DNA of 5,434 nt, taken from contig JAATVL010000250.1 of the NCBI GenBank assembly GCA_014523525.1, positions 1 to 5,434 of the forward strand, read 5' to 3'. A program made the position numbers and the translations under genes. The notes under the pieces were generated by a model that searched no databases, was not told where the DNA came from, and was given only the letters and a program-made list of their open reading frames with translations. This document shows, one piece after another, positions 1 to 4,999 of the stretch. Source of the DNA: Nitrososphaerales archaeon TH703 (GTDB taxonomy: Archaea; Thermoproteota; Nitrososphaeria; Nitrososphaerales; Nitrososphaeraceae). How positions within the stretch are numbered: the stretch's first letter is position 1; each line of letters begins with the position of its first letter.

Positions 1-231
1 AAGTTGCAATCCTGGCGATATAGGAATGTTTACAATTTTCCAAATGGAGTAGATACAGTTCGCTATATTCCCGGTCAGAAGAAGAATATATTTACTGTGA
101 TGTTTGCTGGAAGGATGGTATATCAGAAGGGTATTGATATATTAGCTGAAGTAATTAGAAAGATCAATGATTCACAAGAGAAAAACATGAGTTTCCATAT
201 ATTCGGTGCAGGACCTCTTGTATATCGTTAA
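1..231 (+). CDS. Glycosyltransferase family 4 (GT-B), 5' fragment before frameshift; start lies outside window
   Basis: This is the beginning of the C-terminal nucleotide-sugar-binding half of a GT4-type glycosyltransferase, an enzyme class that moves a sugar from an activated donor to a glycan, lipid or protein acceptor. The reading frame is open from base 1, so the N-terminal acceptor domain lies upstream of the window; the TTG at base 4 is not a credible start. Visible family marks are the inter-domain linker FPNGVDTVRYIPG (bases about 37-75), the first strand and phosphate-binding loop FAGRMVYQKG (about 103-132) and the strand FHIFGAGPL (about 193-219). After GAGPL the frame runs into TAA at 229, while the expected continuation appears in frame 2. 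Both pieces therefore look like one gene carrying one extra base, either a real mutation or a sequencing error. Sugar donor and acceptor cannot be told. Context suggests surface polysaccharide or protein glycosylation, but no neighbouring glycan gene is visible. Confidence 0.8.
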   Translation, partial: KLQSWRYRNVYNFPNGVDTVRYIPGQKKNIFTVMFAGRMVYQKGIDILAEVIRKINDSQEKNMSFHIFGAGPLVYR

Positions 232-631
232 AGATCTTGAAAAAAAATTTCCCAACGTAATATATTCCTCTTACGTTGATGTAGAAAAACTGATAGAGGC
301 ATTCCAGTCTGCACATGTTTTTGTTTCTCCCTCACGCTTTGAGTCATTTCTCCTTACGTCTATAGAAGCTCAATCGGCAGGGACCCCAGTAATAGCAAGT
401 GATATAGCCGGTCCAAGGGAAACTGTCATAAGTGGACAAACTGGACTTCTGGTAAATGCAACACAATATGAAATTATAAATGCTATATTATACTTCAAAG
501 ATCTTTGGGACAATAGAAAACAAGAATATTCTAATTATTGCCAAAATGCCAGAAGAAACGCTCTTAGATATGATTGGAAAATTACAGTTGATAAGTTTGA
601 ACAAATGTTACATAGCATAGTCAATAAATGA
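206..631 (+). CDS. Glycosyltransferase family 4 (GT-B), 3' fragment after frameshift, complete C-terminus
   Basis: This fragment continues the fold begun in the preceding frame. It carries KKFPNVIY followed by SSYVDVEKLIEAFQSAHVFV, the strand-helix pair that precedes the donor site. Next comes the E-x7-E signature of GT-B retaining enzymes, E46 and E54 in FESFLLTSIE (bases 341-343 and 365-367), then GTPVIASDIAGPRE and TGLLV, all standard for the family's C-terminal lobe. The GTG at 206 is only the first start-like codon in this frame and has no upstream ribosome binding site, so independent translation is unlikely; useful homology starts at about base 221. The true gene would read from outside the window through the shift to TGA at 629-631. 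As given, the catalytic lobe is split, so the product is probably non-functional unless the shift is an error or is recoded. A T-rich stretch follows the stop. Confidence 0.82.
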   Translation: MQDLLYIVKDLEKKFPNVIYSSYVDVEKLIEAFQSAHVFVSPSRFESFLLTSIEAQSAGTPVIASDIAGPRETVISGQTGLLVNATQYEIINAILYFKDLWDNRKQEYSNYCQNARRNALRYDWKITVDKFEQMLHSIVNK

Positions 632-678
632 AGACATATCATATTCGGAGGAACTAGGAATACTACGGATTCTAAGTG

Positions 679-704
679 GTTCTTACTTTTCTTAATAATT
701 TCTT
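679..704 (+). terminator. T-rich putative archaeal terminator after the glycosyltransferase
   Basis: Short T clusters (TTCTTACTTTTCTT and TTTCTTG) lie about 50 bases after the stop codon. Archaeal RNA polymerase can stop at such oligo-T tracts without a hairpin. The tract is interrupted, so this is a weak call. The rest of 632-790 shows no gene. Confidence 0.35.
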
Positions 705-790
705 GTAGGACATGAAAAATTGAAGTACAGCTCTAATCGCTCTTCTAATTCCAAAGATAGGATATCAAGCAAACAAGAACATGTTAAAGA

Positions 791-988
791 ATGTCAATTT
801 ATTTTATTTTTCGTCAAAAGAAGAGGGTGACGAAATTAAAGGCGGTGAGTTTAAGCAGAGATGCCACCCTTACAATAAATTCCTATGTAACCGGGAGTGA
901 CGATATTCATGTCGACAGTGTCAGGCAAGTACCTAAGTTTGGTAAGGATATTAAAACAGGTCGATGGAAGACTAAAAAGACTAGTTAA
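791..988 (+). CDS. Hypothetical small basic protein, doubtful (65 aa or shorter)
   Basis: I do not recognise this ORF. It could start at ATG 791, or in frame at GTG 827, which gives a 53-residue product beginning MTKLKAVSLSRD. The second version is more protein-like: the part before GTG is T-rich with a low-complexity IYFIF stretch, while codons after it are richer in G and C. The C-terminus is strongly basic (KFGKDIKTGRWKTKKTS), which could suit nucleic-acid or ribosome contact, but that is speculation. No transmembrane segment, signal peptide or Cys/His metal site is visible. An AAGAAGAGG purine stretch sits immediately before GTG 827, too close for an ordinary ribosome binding site. The TAA stop lies inside an 8-bp inverted repeat. 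A competing short ORF starts at ATG 781 in another frame. It could be a chance ORF. Confidence 0.3.
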   Translation: MSIYFIFRQKKRVTKLKAVSLSRDATLTINSYVTGSDDIHVDSVRQVPKFGKDIKTGRWKTKKTS

Positions 989-1012
989 GCATATATCATC
1001 AAACTGCTTAAC
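984..1012. repeat. 8-bp perfect inverted repeat, possible hairpin at the end of two convergent ORFs
   Basis: GTTAAGCA (984-991) and TGCTTAAC (1005-1012) are exact reverse complements separated by 13 bases. The left arm contains the TTAA in which the plus-strand ORF (TAA at 986-988) and the minus-strand ORF (TAA at 987-985) both stop. It could act as a shared transcript end or RNA-protecting hairpin, or be an accident of AT-rich DNA. Confidence 0.45.
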
Positions 1013-1221
1013 GCTTTAAAGTACCATACTCTGACTGTGCGAAACCACCAACTCATTCTATTCACCACATTTTTGGCAATTAGAGACTCTATATTTTCAA
1101 TTTTATGTCGTATGCTGGAGTATGTACACGTGGCCTCTTTTACAGTATCATCTATCTCTTGGAATGTAATCCCTTTATAAACATAAATCCATAAATACTT
1201 TCGAGGGATCAATATTATCAT
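985..1221 (-). CDS. Hypothetical small protein with possible helix-turn-helix segment (78 aa)
   Basis: I cannot assign a family. After an ATG at 1221 the protein has an aromatic N-terminal stretch (KYLWIYVYK, residues about 8-16). Next comes a segment whose pattern resembles a helix-turn-helix, with ITFQEIDDTV as a first helix and YSSIRHKIENIESLI as a recognition helix (residues about 18-48). A Trp/Arg-rich tail follows (SWWFRTVRVWYFK). The codons look natural for this genome. A TATA-like GTATAAA on the minus strand (about 1240-1246) would place transcription start almost at the ATG, giving a leaderless message, which archaea commonly use. Against it: the start overlaps head-to-head by two bases with the plus-strand 44-aa ORF, which has its own signals. 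It could be a decayed piece of a transposase or regulator, or a chance ORF. Confidence 0.35.
   Translation of the reverse strand: MIILIPRKYLWIYVYKGITFQEIDDTVKEATCTYSSIRHKIENIESLIAKNVVNRMSWWFRTVRVWYFKALSSLMIYA
1173..1181 (+). promoter_or_regulatory. TATA-box-like promoter of the 44-aa acidic ORF
   Basis: The element CTTTATAAA is a close match to an archaeal TATA box. Its centre is at about 1177, so transcription would start at about 1202, giving a leader of about 18 nt that just includes a GAGGGA ribosome binding site (1203-1208) before the ATG at 1220. The spacing of all three elements is consistent. The start site itself is inferred. Confidence 0.5.
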
Positions 1222-1354
1222 GTCAACACTAATGGATACGTTTATACAAATGGGTCAGGTGGAACCTGAGCCCGAAGAGCCAGGGGACGTAGAACCTGAG
1301 CCGGCACCTGAACCAGGCCAAGCAAAAGAGACAGAAGATGATTCAGAACAATAG
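1220..1354 (+). CDS. Small acidic Pro/Glu-rich protein (44 aa)
   Basis: The ORF runs from ATG 1220 to TAG 1352-1354. Its product has a short, mostly uncharged N-terminus (MSTLMDTFIQMGQ) followed by a proline-glutamate tract of repeating EPEP/EPGxxEPEP type and an acidic end (KETEDDSEQ). The net charge is strongly negative, with no Cys, Trp, Lys-rich patch or membrane segment, so it is probably disordered. Support for a real gene comes from three aligned signals: a TATA-like box at 1173-1181, a GAGGGA ribosome binding site at 1203-1208 about 11 bases before ATG, and a T7 run at 1412-1418 downstream. The coding stretch is visibly richer in G and C than its flanks. An exact 11-base repeat, GAACCTGAGCC (1262-1272 and 1292-1302), shows that the tract grew or is maintained by a 30-base unit. 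The function is unknown; disordered acidic peptides may act as chaperone-like, DNA-mimic or binding-partner peptides, but nothing here selects one. Confidence 0.5.
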   Translation: MSTLMDTFIQMGQVEPEPEEPGDVEPEPAPEPGQAKETEDDSEQ

Positions 1355-1399
1355 GTGATATGGCTAATTGGTTTATACTCTTCAAGACTAGTAAAATTC

Positions 1400-1419
1400 C
1401 TTATTTTTGACTTTTTTTA
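1400..1419 (+). terminator. Oligo-T terminator after the acidic ORF
   Basis: A T5 tract followed by a T7 run (1412-1418) lies about 50-60 bases after the TAG. Intrinsic termination at oligo-T on the coding strand is the archaeal mode, so this would end the transcript of the 44-aa ORF. Confidence 0.5.
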
Positions 1420-1586
1420 TCCTATATTATGAATCACATTTAATTATTGACCGGCTGATGTTGTCATTACAATCTTCTGGAGTGTCGTCCGCTTAATACT
1501 TGCATTAAGTGACTAATTTTAACCTGAGTTACACTTTCTTAAAGGTCAAGCGTAGAATCATCAATTTACACTTAGTATTTTAGTTA

Positions 1587-1595
1587 CAAAAAAAC
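1587..1595 (-). terminator. Oligo-T terminator for the minus-strand hypothetical gene
   Basis: Seven consecutive A on the plus strand (1588-1594) read as T7 on the minus strand, about 65 bases beyond the stop of the gene at 1659-1880. This supports transcription of that gene in this direction. Confidence 0.45.
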
Positions 1596-1658
1596 TGATC
1601 AGTAATAATTCTTCAAATGTACATTGACCTTTGGTATACATGCAGTGAACAACCAGTA

Positions 1659-1880
1659 TTAGGATGTTTCAAGTCCATACACTGGCGGAGAAATCTTGAC
1701 TTCTACCCAGCTTAGGAGATTATCAATGCCATCGTTCGTAATAAGTGAAGGAAGCTTTATCTTTGAATCTACAGGCAGTAATTGATTGATATATTCTAAG
1801 AGCTTGGATTTTTTCCCGACATCCCTCATTTCTCTACATTTGCTTATGAGATTAAGTATTTCCATATTCCTTGCAGACAT
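1659..1880 (-). CDS. Hypothetical small protein (73 aa; up to 87 aa with a TTG start)
   Basis: I do not recognise a family. From ATG at 1880 the protein begins MSARNMEILNLISKCREMRD and continues through a basic patch (GKKSKLLEY) and ITNDGIDNLLSWVEVKI to the end. It looks like a compact, mostly helical soluble protein with no signal peptide, membrane segment or metal site. The frame stays open to a TTG at 1922, adding 14 residues (MLTFLKFYAHNINR). I prefer ATG 1880 because an AAAGTTTTATG TATA-like element lies about 25 bases before it, giving a leaderless or nearly leaderless message, and no ribosome binding site is seen for either start. The gene stands alone, divergent from the alcohol dehydrogenase downstream on the plus strand, and a T7 run follows its stop. 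It is probably real but lineage-specific. Confidence 0.5.
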   Translation of the reverse strand: MSARNMEILNLISKCREMRDVGKKSKLLEYINQLLPVDSKIKLPSLITNDGIDNLLSWVEVKISPPVYGLETS

Positions 1881-1922
1881 TCTGTTTATATTATGAGCAT
1901 AAAACTTTAAGAAGGTTAACAA

Positions 1923-2180
1923 TACTTAATTTTGCTTATCATATAGCCAATAGGTAATATTGAGGCAATTCGGATTTGAGATTCAGCTTTCTCATTTTTA
2001 AATAACTTCTTGATGGTCAAAAACATAAATTAACACACATTCATCGTTCATTTTTACCATTAATTTTGGATGTCAATTAAGAAATCATAAATGTAGTCAC
2101 TTTAAGGGTAAGGATAATGAATTTATCAAAAAAATAAGGGTATTTGTCCAGACATATTACTAGTTCATTTACTTCTCTCA
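1923..2180. other. Intergenic stretch between divergent genes
   Basis: This AT-rich region contains only trivial ORFs on both strands. It must hold regulatory DNA for the alcohol dehydrogenase and possibly for the minus-strand gene. No clear operator repeat, riboswitch or RNA gene was seen. Confidence 0.45.
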
Positions 2181-2206
2181 AAAGAAATATTTTAGGCCTA
2201 TATTAC
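2181..2206 (+). promoter_or_regulatory. Putative BRE/TATA promoter of the alcohol dehydrogenase gene
   Basis: AAAGAAATATTTTA (2181-2194) reads as a purine-rich BRE followed by a TATA-like core. Transcription would start near 2215, a leader of about 9 nt. A second TATA-like core, CTATATTA (2198-2205), would give a leaderless message starting at the ATG. No ribosome binding site precedes ATG 2224, which fits a leaderless or short-leader transcript. Confidence 0.45.
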
Positions 2207-2223
2207 AAAGAGTTTGATTTATA

Positions 2224-3210
2224 ATGAAAGCAGCGATAGTACCGGAAGTTCACGGCAAATGGCAGCTAAAAGATGTTCCAACCCCTAAACCAGGACCTGA
2301 TCAAGTGCTTATCAAGATGCATGCAAGCGGCATCTGTTATACTGACGTACATTTGACCGAAGGTATTCTTCCGGCTCGTTTTCCCAATACATTAGGTCAC
2401 GAACCCGTTGGCGAAATAGTCGAATTAGGTCAAAATATTACAACTAGAAAAGTAGGAGATAGGGTTGGTGTGCCTTGGACGCAACATACGTGCGGTAGAT
2501 GTGAGTGGTGCCAAAGAGGAAAGTCATTGTTTTGCTTAGAGCAGATCGGAACTGGTGTTAACATTGCTGGAGGCCATGCAGAATATATGGTAGCATATGC
2601 AGATGCGACGCAGTTACTACCCGAAGGATTACAATATGAACAGGCAGCACCAATTTTTTGTGCAGGATATACTGTCTATAGCGGCTTGAGGATTGCCGAA
2701 CCTAAACCCCATGAGCGTGTAGCAATTGTTGGTGTAGGAGGTTTAGGACATCTAGCAATTCAGTATGCTAAGGTCTGTGGATTTGAAACGATTGCTATTA
2801 CACATTCTAAGGATAAAGAAGAGTTAGCGCACAAACTTGGTGCAGATGTCGTGGTATCAGATGGAAAAGGTCTAAAGAAATCTGGTGGAGCAGATGTGAT
2901 CCTAGCCACAAGTAACTCTTACAAGGCTACAAGTGATACTCTAAAGGGTTTAAGACCAGATGGAAGGCTAGTTTTAATGGGGTTATCAGATGAGCCTCTA
3001 ATTGTGACAAGTCATTTACTGTTGGGACGAGGACGCATTATAGGATCAATTCAGAATGATAGAGAATATCTCTATGAAGCGCTGGATTATGTAGCCAAAG
3101 GAAAGGTTCGTGTTATGACAGAATCTTTTCCATTGGACGACATGAATATAGCCTATGATAAGGTTGTGAAGGGCGAATTAAGATTTAGGGCTGTACTCAA
3201 AATTCGATAA
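2224..3210 (+). CDS. Zinc-dependent medium-chain alcohol dehydrogenase
   Basis: This is a complete cytoplasmic oxidoreductase of 328 residues that interconverts alcohols with aldehydes or ketones using a nicotinamide cofactor (AdhP-like, COG1064-type MDR family). The N-terminal GroES-like domain has the catalytic zinc ligands C38, H59 and C146, with E60 beside H59 (GHE), and the proton-relay residue T40 in CYTD. The structural zinc lobe has all four cysteines, C90, C93, C96 and C104. The Rossmann domain has GVGGLG at 170-175. The end of the second Rossmann strand reads THSKDK (193-198) with no acidic residue, where NAD-specific members normally have Asp; this favours NADP(H), an inference. 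The length is slightly short for the family but no element is missing. ATG 2224 is chosen because MKAAIV is the typical start of the family and a TATA-like box lies just upstream. It is a lone gene; physiological substrate unknown, perhaps aldehyde detoxification or cofactor balance. Confidence 0.95.
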   Translation: MKAAIVPEVHGKWQLKDVPTPKPGPDQVLIKMHASGICYTDVHLTEGILPARFPNTLGHEPVGEIVELGQNITTRKVGDRVGVPWTQHTCGRCEWCQRGKSLFCLEQIGTGVNIAGGHAEYMVAYADATQLLPEGLQYEQAAPIFCAGYTVYSGLRIAEPKPHERVAIVGVGGLGHLAIQYAKVCGFETIAITHSKDKEELAHKLGADVVVSDGKGLKKSGGADVILATSNSYKATSDTLKGLRPDGRLVLMGLSDEPLIVTSHLLLGRGRIIGSIQNDREYLYEALDYVAKGKVRVMTESFPLDDMNIAYDKVVKGELRFRAVLKIR

Positions 3211-3231
3211 GCATTAAGAAGTCATTCATTC

Positions 3232-3254
3232 GTTCCTCTTTTGGGATTTTTTTA
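3232..3254 (+). terminator. Oligo-T terminator after the alcohol dehydrogenase
   Basis: A CCTCTTTTGGGA stretch followed by a T7 run (3247-3253) begins about 20 bases after the TAA. It matches archaeal intrinsic termination on a T-rich coding strand and marks the dehydrogenase as a single-gene transcript. Confidence 0.6.
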
Positions 3255-3290
3255 TGGTAGACCCAATTGATGAAGAATATTGAATCAATC

Positions 3291-3311
3291 TTACCGGTAA
3301 AATCGATTTTA
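3291..3311. repeat. Two overlapping perfect palindromes in the convergent intergenic region
   Basis: TTACCGGTAA (3291-3300) is a perfect 10-base palindrome. TAAAATCGATTTTA (3298-3311) is a perfect 14-base palindrome sharing its first three bases with the former. They lie between convergent genes, so they could be a dimeric protein-binding site or part of a two-way transcript end. Their function is unknown. Confidence 0.5.
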
Positions 3312-3373
3312 GATATGAAAATTAAAGTATACCAGTTTAAATACAAAAGGTATTTTTGGAAACGCGACTTATC

Positions 3374-3385
3374 TGATGATCATCA
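3374..3385. repeat. 12-base perfect palindrome
   Basis: TGATGATCATCA is its own reverse complement. It lies about 60 bases past the stop of the minus-strand KaiC-cyclase gene, next to that gene's oligo-T tract. Whether it binds a protein or is chance is unknown. Confidence 0.4.
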
Positions 3386-3391
3386 TGTTGA

Positions 3392-3400
3392 CTAAAAAAT
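3392..3400 (-). terminator. Oligo-T terminator after the KaiC-cyclase fusion gene
   Basis: Six A on the plus strand (3394-3399) read as T6 on the minus strand, about 45 bases after the TAG of the fusion gene. This is a plausible archaeal terminator for the MinD/KaiC-cyclase transcript. Confidence 0.45.
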
Positions 3401-3443
3401 CAATGATCTAATAACAATATCTAAATCTCAGGAATTTTAGATA

Positions 3444-4955
3444 CTAAGATTTGAAACGTACAGGCATTGCAGGATTGCCAAATTCGTTAGAAGAGTATGC
3501 GGAGTATATCTTTATTATCTGGCCGTGTTTTACCTGATAATCGCCTAGTAACTTTATTATACTTTTGTACCTGTCATCCAAACTCAATAAGGATTCAGCT
3601 AGTGGCCCTGCTAACAAAATGTGTCCTCCGTCCCCAACATCCATAACACGTCTAGCAAAAATAATGCCTGGTCCCCATATATTCTGGTTGGAATTTACAT
3701 CGTTTACTATAAAGACCGTTCCAGAGGCAATACCAATTCGAACATCAAGAAACGATCCATCTTCCTTGTTGGTATGAGTGTTATATTTTTTTAAAGATTG
3801 ATGCAAATCGATTCCAAGCTGAAGAGGAGATTCAGGGCTTAGCATGAAACCTATGGCCATGCCATCACCTGTGGGAAGAACTCTCTTATCAGATGCTTTC
3901 TTGAAGGTATCGCAATGACTTATCATGTCATTTAATGCCTCAATCTTCTCTATCTGCCTTCTCACAGATAGGGCGGGGTCTGACAGGCCTACTACATCTA
4001 CAAAGAAAAATGAGGCATCGATAACTCCTGAAGGACCTGCATCAGACACACGAGCTTGACCAAACGCACCAGCAAGCTTCATGTAAATCTTAACATGGTC
4101 GTGGTGGAAAGGCATATCTAGGTAATACTCGGGTTCTTCTAGAATCGGTGCTTTACAAAGACCACATATAGATAATTTTGGTTTTGAACTTGCTTCTGAT
4201 TCAAATTTTAAAGTTCCGTCATCTTCAATATTGAATAGAGTTGAAGCTGACTTGCTACTTGCTCCTTTGATTGATATTATTTTTAGCTTGCGCTTTATTT
4301 TGTCCGAATCTTCTTGAATTTCGATCTCAAGTACGATATCGAAAATTGAACTCAACTTATTCAGGATTGACTCATTACTGGATTGAGTACCGGACATGGT
4401 AATTAGCGCCAATGATTCTAACTCTTTAATAAGAAACGATAATGCATTTACAAACTTCAATACTTTGTCTTCTTCAAATAAGGTAAACATATGTGTCAGC
4501 GAATCAAGGACGATAGCACACTTTGGAAGATCATTAAGGGTAGATGTAGATCCATGCTGTGTTCCTCCGATTGTATTGGTAACAGATGAGGTCCATTCTT
4601 CAATGCTAATCCGAATCTCTTGAAGAGTAGCGGAGAGCTTGGGTTCGTTTATACTAGTCGAAGTATCTGATTCTTTGTTGCCAGTAGTTACTAAATAGGG
4701 ATTCAAAAATTTCAAATTCTTGATTTTTGGGTCAGTTATATTGTTGAAAAGAATTCCATACTCTTTGCGGGTCATACTCGAATTGATATATATGCACATA
4801 GATCCGCTTTCCAAGCAATCTGTTATCATCTGCCTACAAAAGATAGTTTTGCCTCCTCCAGGAGGGCTCATTAGTAATATTATTCCAGAGTTAGTCTTTT
4901 CAGCGGTGGCTTGCCCTACTAAGCTTGAAAGCCCAGGAATCCTTACTTCAGGCAT
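3444..4955 (-). CDS. KaiC/RecA-like ATPase fused to a zinc-knuckle-like segment and a class III nucleotide-cyclase homology domain
   Basis: This is a 503-residue soluble fusion. Residues 1 to about 250 form a KaiC-like P-loop domain: IPGLSSL at 6-12, Walker A SPPGGGKT at 30-37 (K36, T37), and Walker B CAIVLDSLTHM with D151. The stretch after Walker A, where KaiC proteins carry paired catalytic glutamates, reads INSSMTRKEY, so hydrolysis may be weak. A Ser/Thr-rich insert spans about 90-141. Residues 264-287 have C264-x2-C267-x16-H284-x2-H287, a LIM-like treble-clef pattern. Residues about 311-495 match class III cyclase domains: FFFVDVVG (D320), TGDG (D364), VRIGIASG (406-412) and IWGPG...ARRVMD, ending in a VKHG...FGNPAMP tail known from cyclase-like domains in signalling proteins. 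Both metal aspartates are kept, but the substrate lysine is L360 and the transition-state asparagine is I432, while R436 remains. It is probably a regulatory or nucleotide-sensing module; cAMP synthesis is doubtful. It lies 44 bp downstream of a MinD-like gene on the same strand. Confidence 0.88.
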   Translation of the reverse strand: MPEVRIPGLSSLVGQATAEKTNSGIILLMSPPGGGKTIFCRQMITDCLESGSMCIYINSSMTRKEYGILFNNITDPKIKNLKFLNPYLVTTGNKESDTSTSINEPKLSATLQEIRISIEEWTSSVTNTIGGTQHGSTSTLNDLPKCAIVLDSLTHMFTLFEEDKVLKFVNALSFLIKELESLALITMSGTQSSNESILNKLSSIFDIVLEIEIQEDSDKIKRKLKIISIKGASSKSASTLFNIEDDGTLKFESEASSKPKLSICGLCKAPILEEPEYYLDMPFHHDHVKIYMKLAGAFGQARVSDAGPSGVIDASFFFVDVVGLSDPALSVRRQIEKIEALNDMISHCDTFKKASDKRVLPTGDGMAIGFMLSPESPLQLGIDLHQSLKKYNTHTNKEDGSFLDVRIGIASGTVFIVNDVNSNQNIWGPGIIFARRVMDVGDGGHILLAGPLAESLLSLDDRYKSIIKLLGDYQVKHGQIIKIYSAYSSNEFGNPAMPVRFKS

Positions 4956-4978
4956 TATCTTAATTGATGTTGAGTACC

Positions 4979-4995
4979 TTCGATTTTTTAAATTT
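4979..4995 (-). promoter_or_regulatory. Possible internal promoter before the KaiC-cyclase gene
   Basis: On the minus strand the 44-bp gap contains AAATTTAAAAAATCG, a BRE/TATA-like element centred about 32 bases before the ATG. This would place transcription start near 4962 with a leader of about 7 nt. A GAAGGTAC ribosome-binding-like stretch (4981-4974) is some 18 bases from the ATG, farther than usual. The gene may be expressed both from this promoter and by read-through from the MinD-like gene. Confidence 0.35.
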
Positions 4996-4999
4996 AACT

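Larger units (their letters stand above)
1355..1658. other. AT-rich intergenic stretch without a recognisable gene
   Basis: No convincing ORF or RNA gene was found. It holds the oligo-T tract after the acidic ORF (1400-1418), the minus-strand T-run for the gene at 1659-1880 (1588-1594), and a 9-bp inverted repeat, AAAGGTCAA (1541-1549) with TTGACCTTT (1624-1632), whose arms are 74 bases apart. Confidence 0.5.

Noticed and set aside
781..900. 39-aa plus-strand ORF starting at ATG 781
   Set aside because: It has no ribosome binding site or family resemblance and competes with the overlapping 791-988 frame. Neither is strong and this one is shorter.
985..1221. IS6-like or other transposase remnant
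   Set aside because: The YLWIYV stretch recalls DDE transposases, but no catalytic residues, terminal inverted repeats or target duplications were found, so no mobile element is claimed.
632..2223. tRNA, CRISPR array or riboswitch in the small-gene region
   Set aside because: No cloverleaf with a T-loop GTTCRA-type motif, no regularly spaced repeats and no recognisable aptamer core were seen by eye.
3565..3777. Plus-strand ORF of 70 aa inside the cyclase-like domain
   Set aside because: It lies entirely within the well-supported minus-strand fusion gene, has no promoter or family motif, and reads as a shadow of that coding sequence.
4396..4623. Plus-strand ORF of 75 aa opposite the KaiC-like domain
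   Set aside because: It is antisense to a confident gene and shows no recognisable protein pattern.
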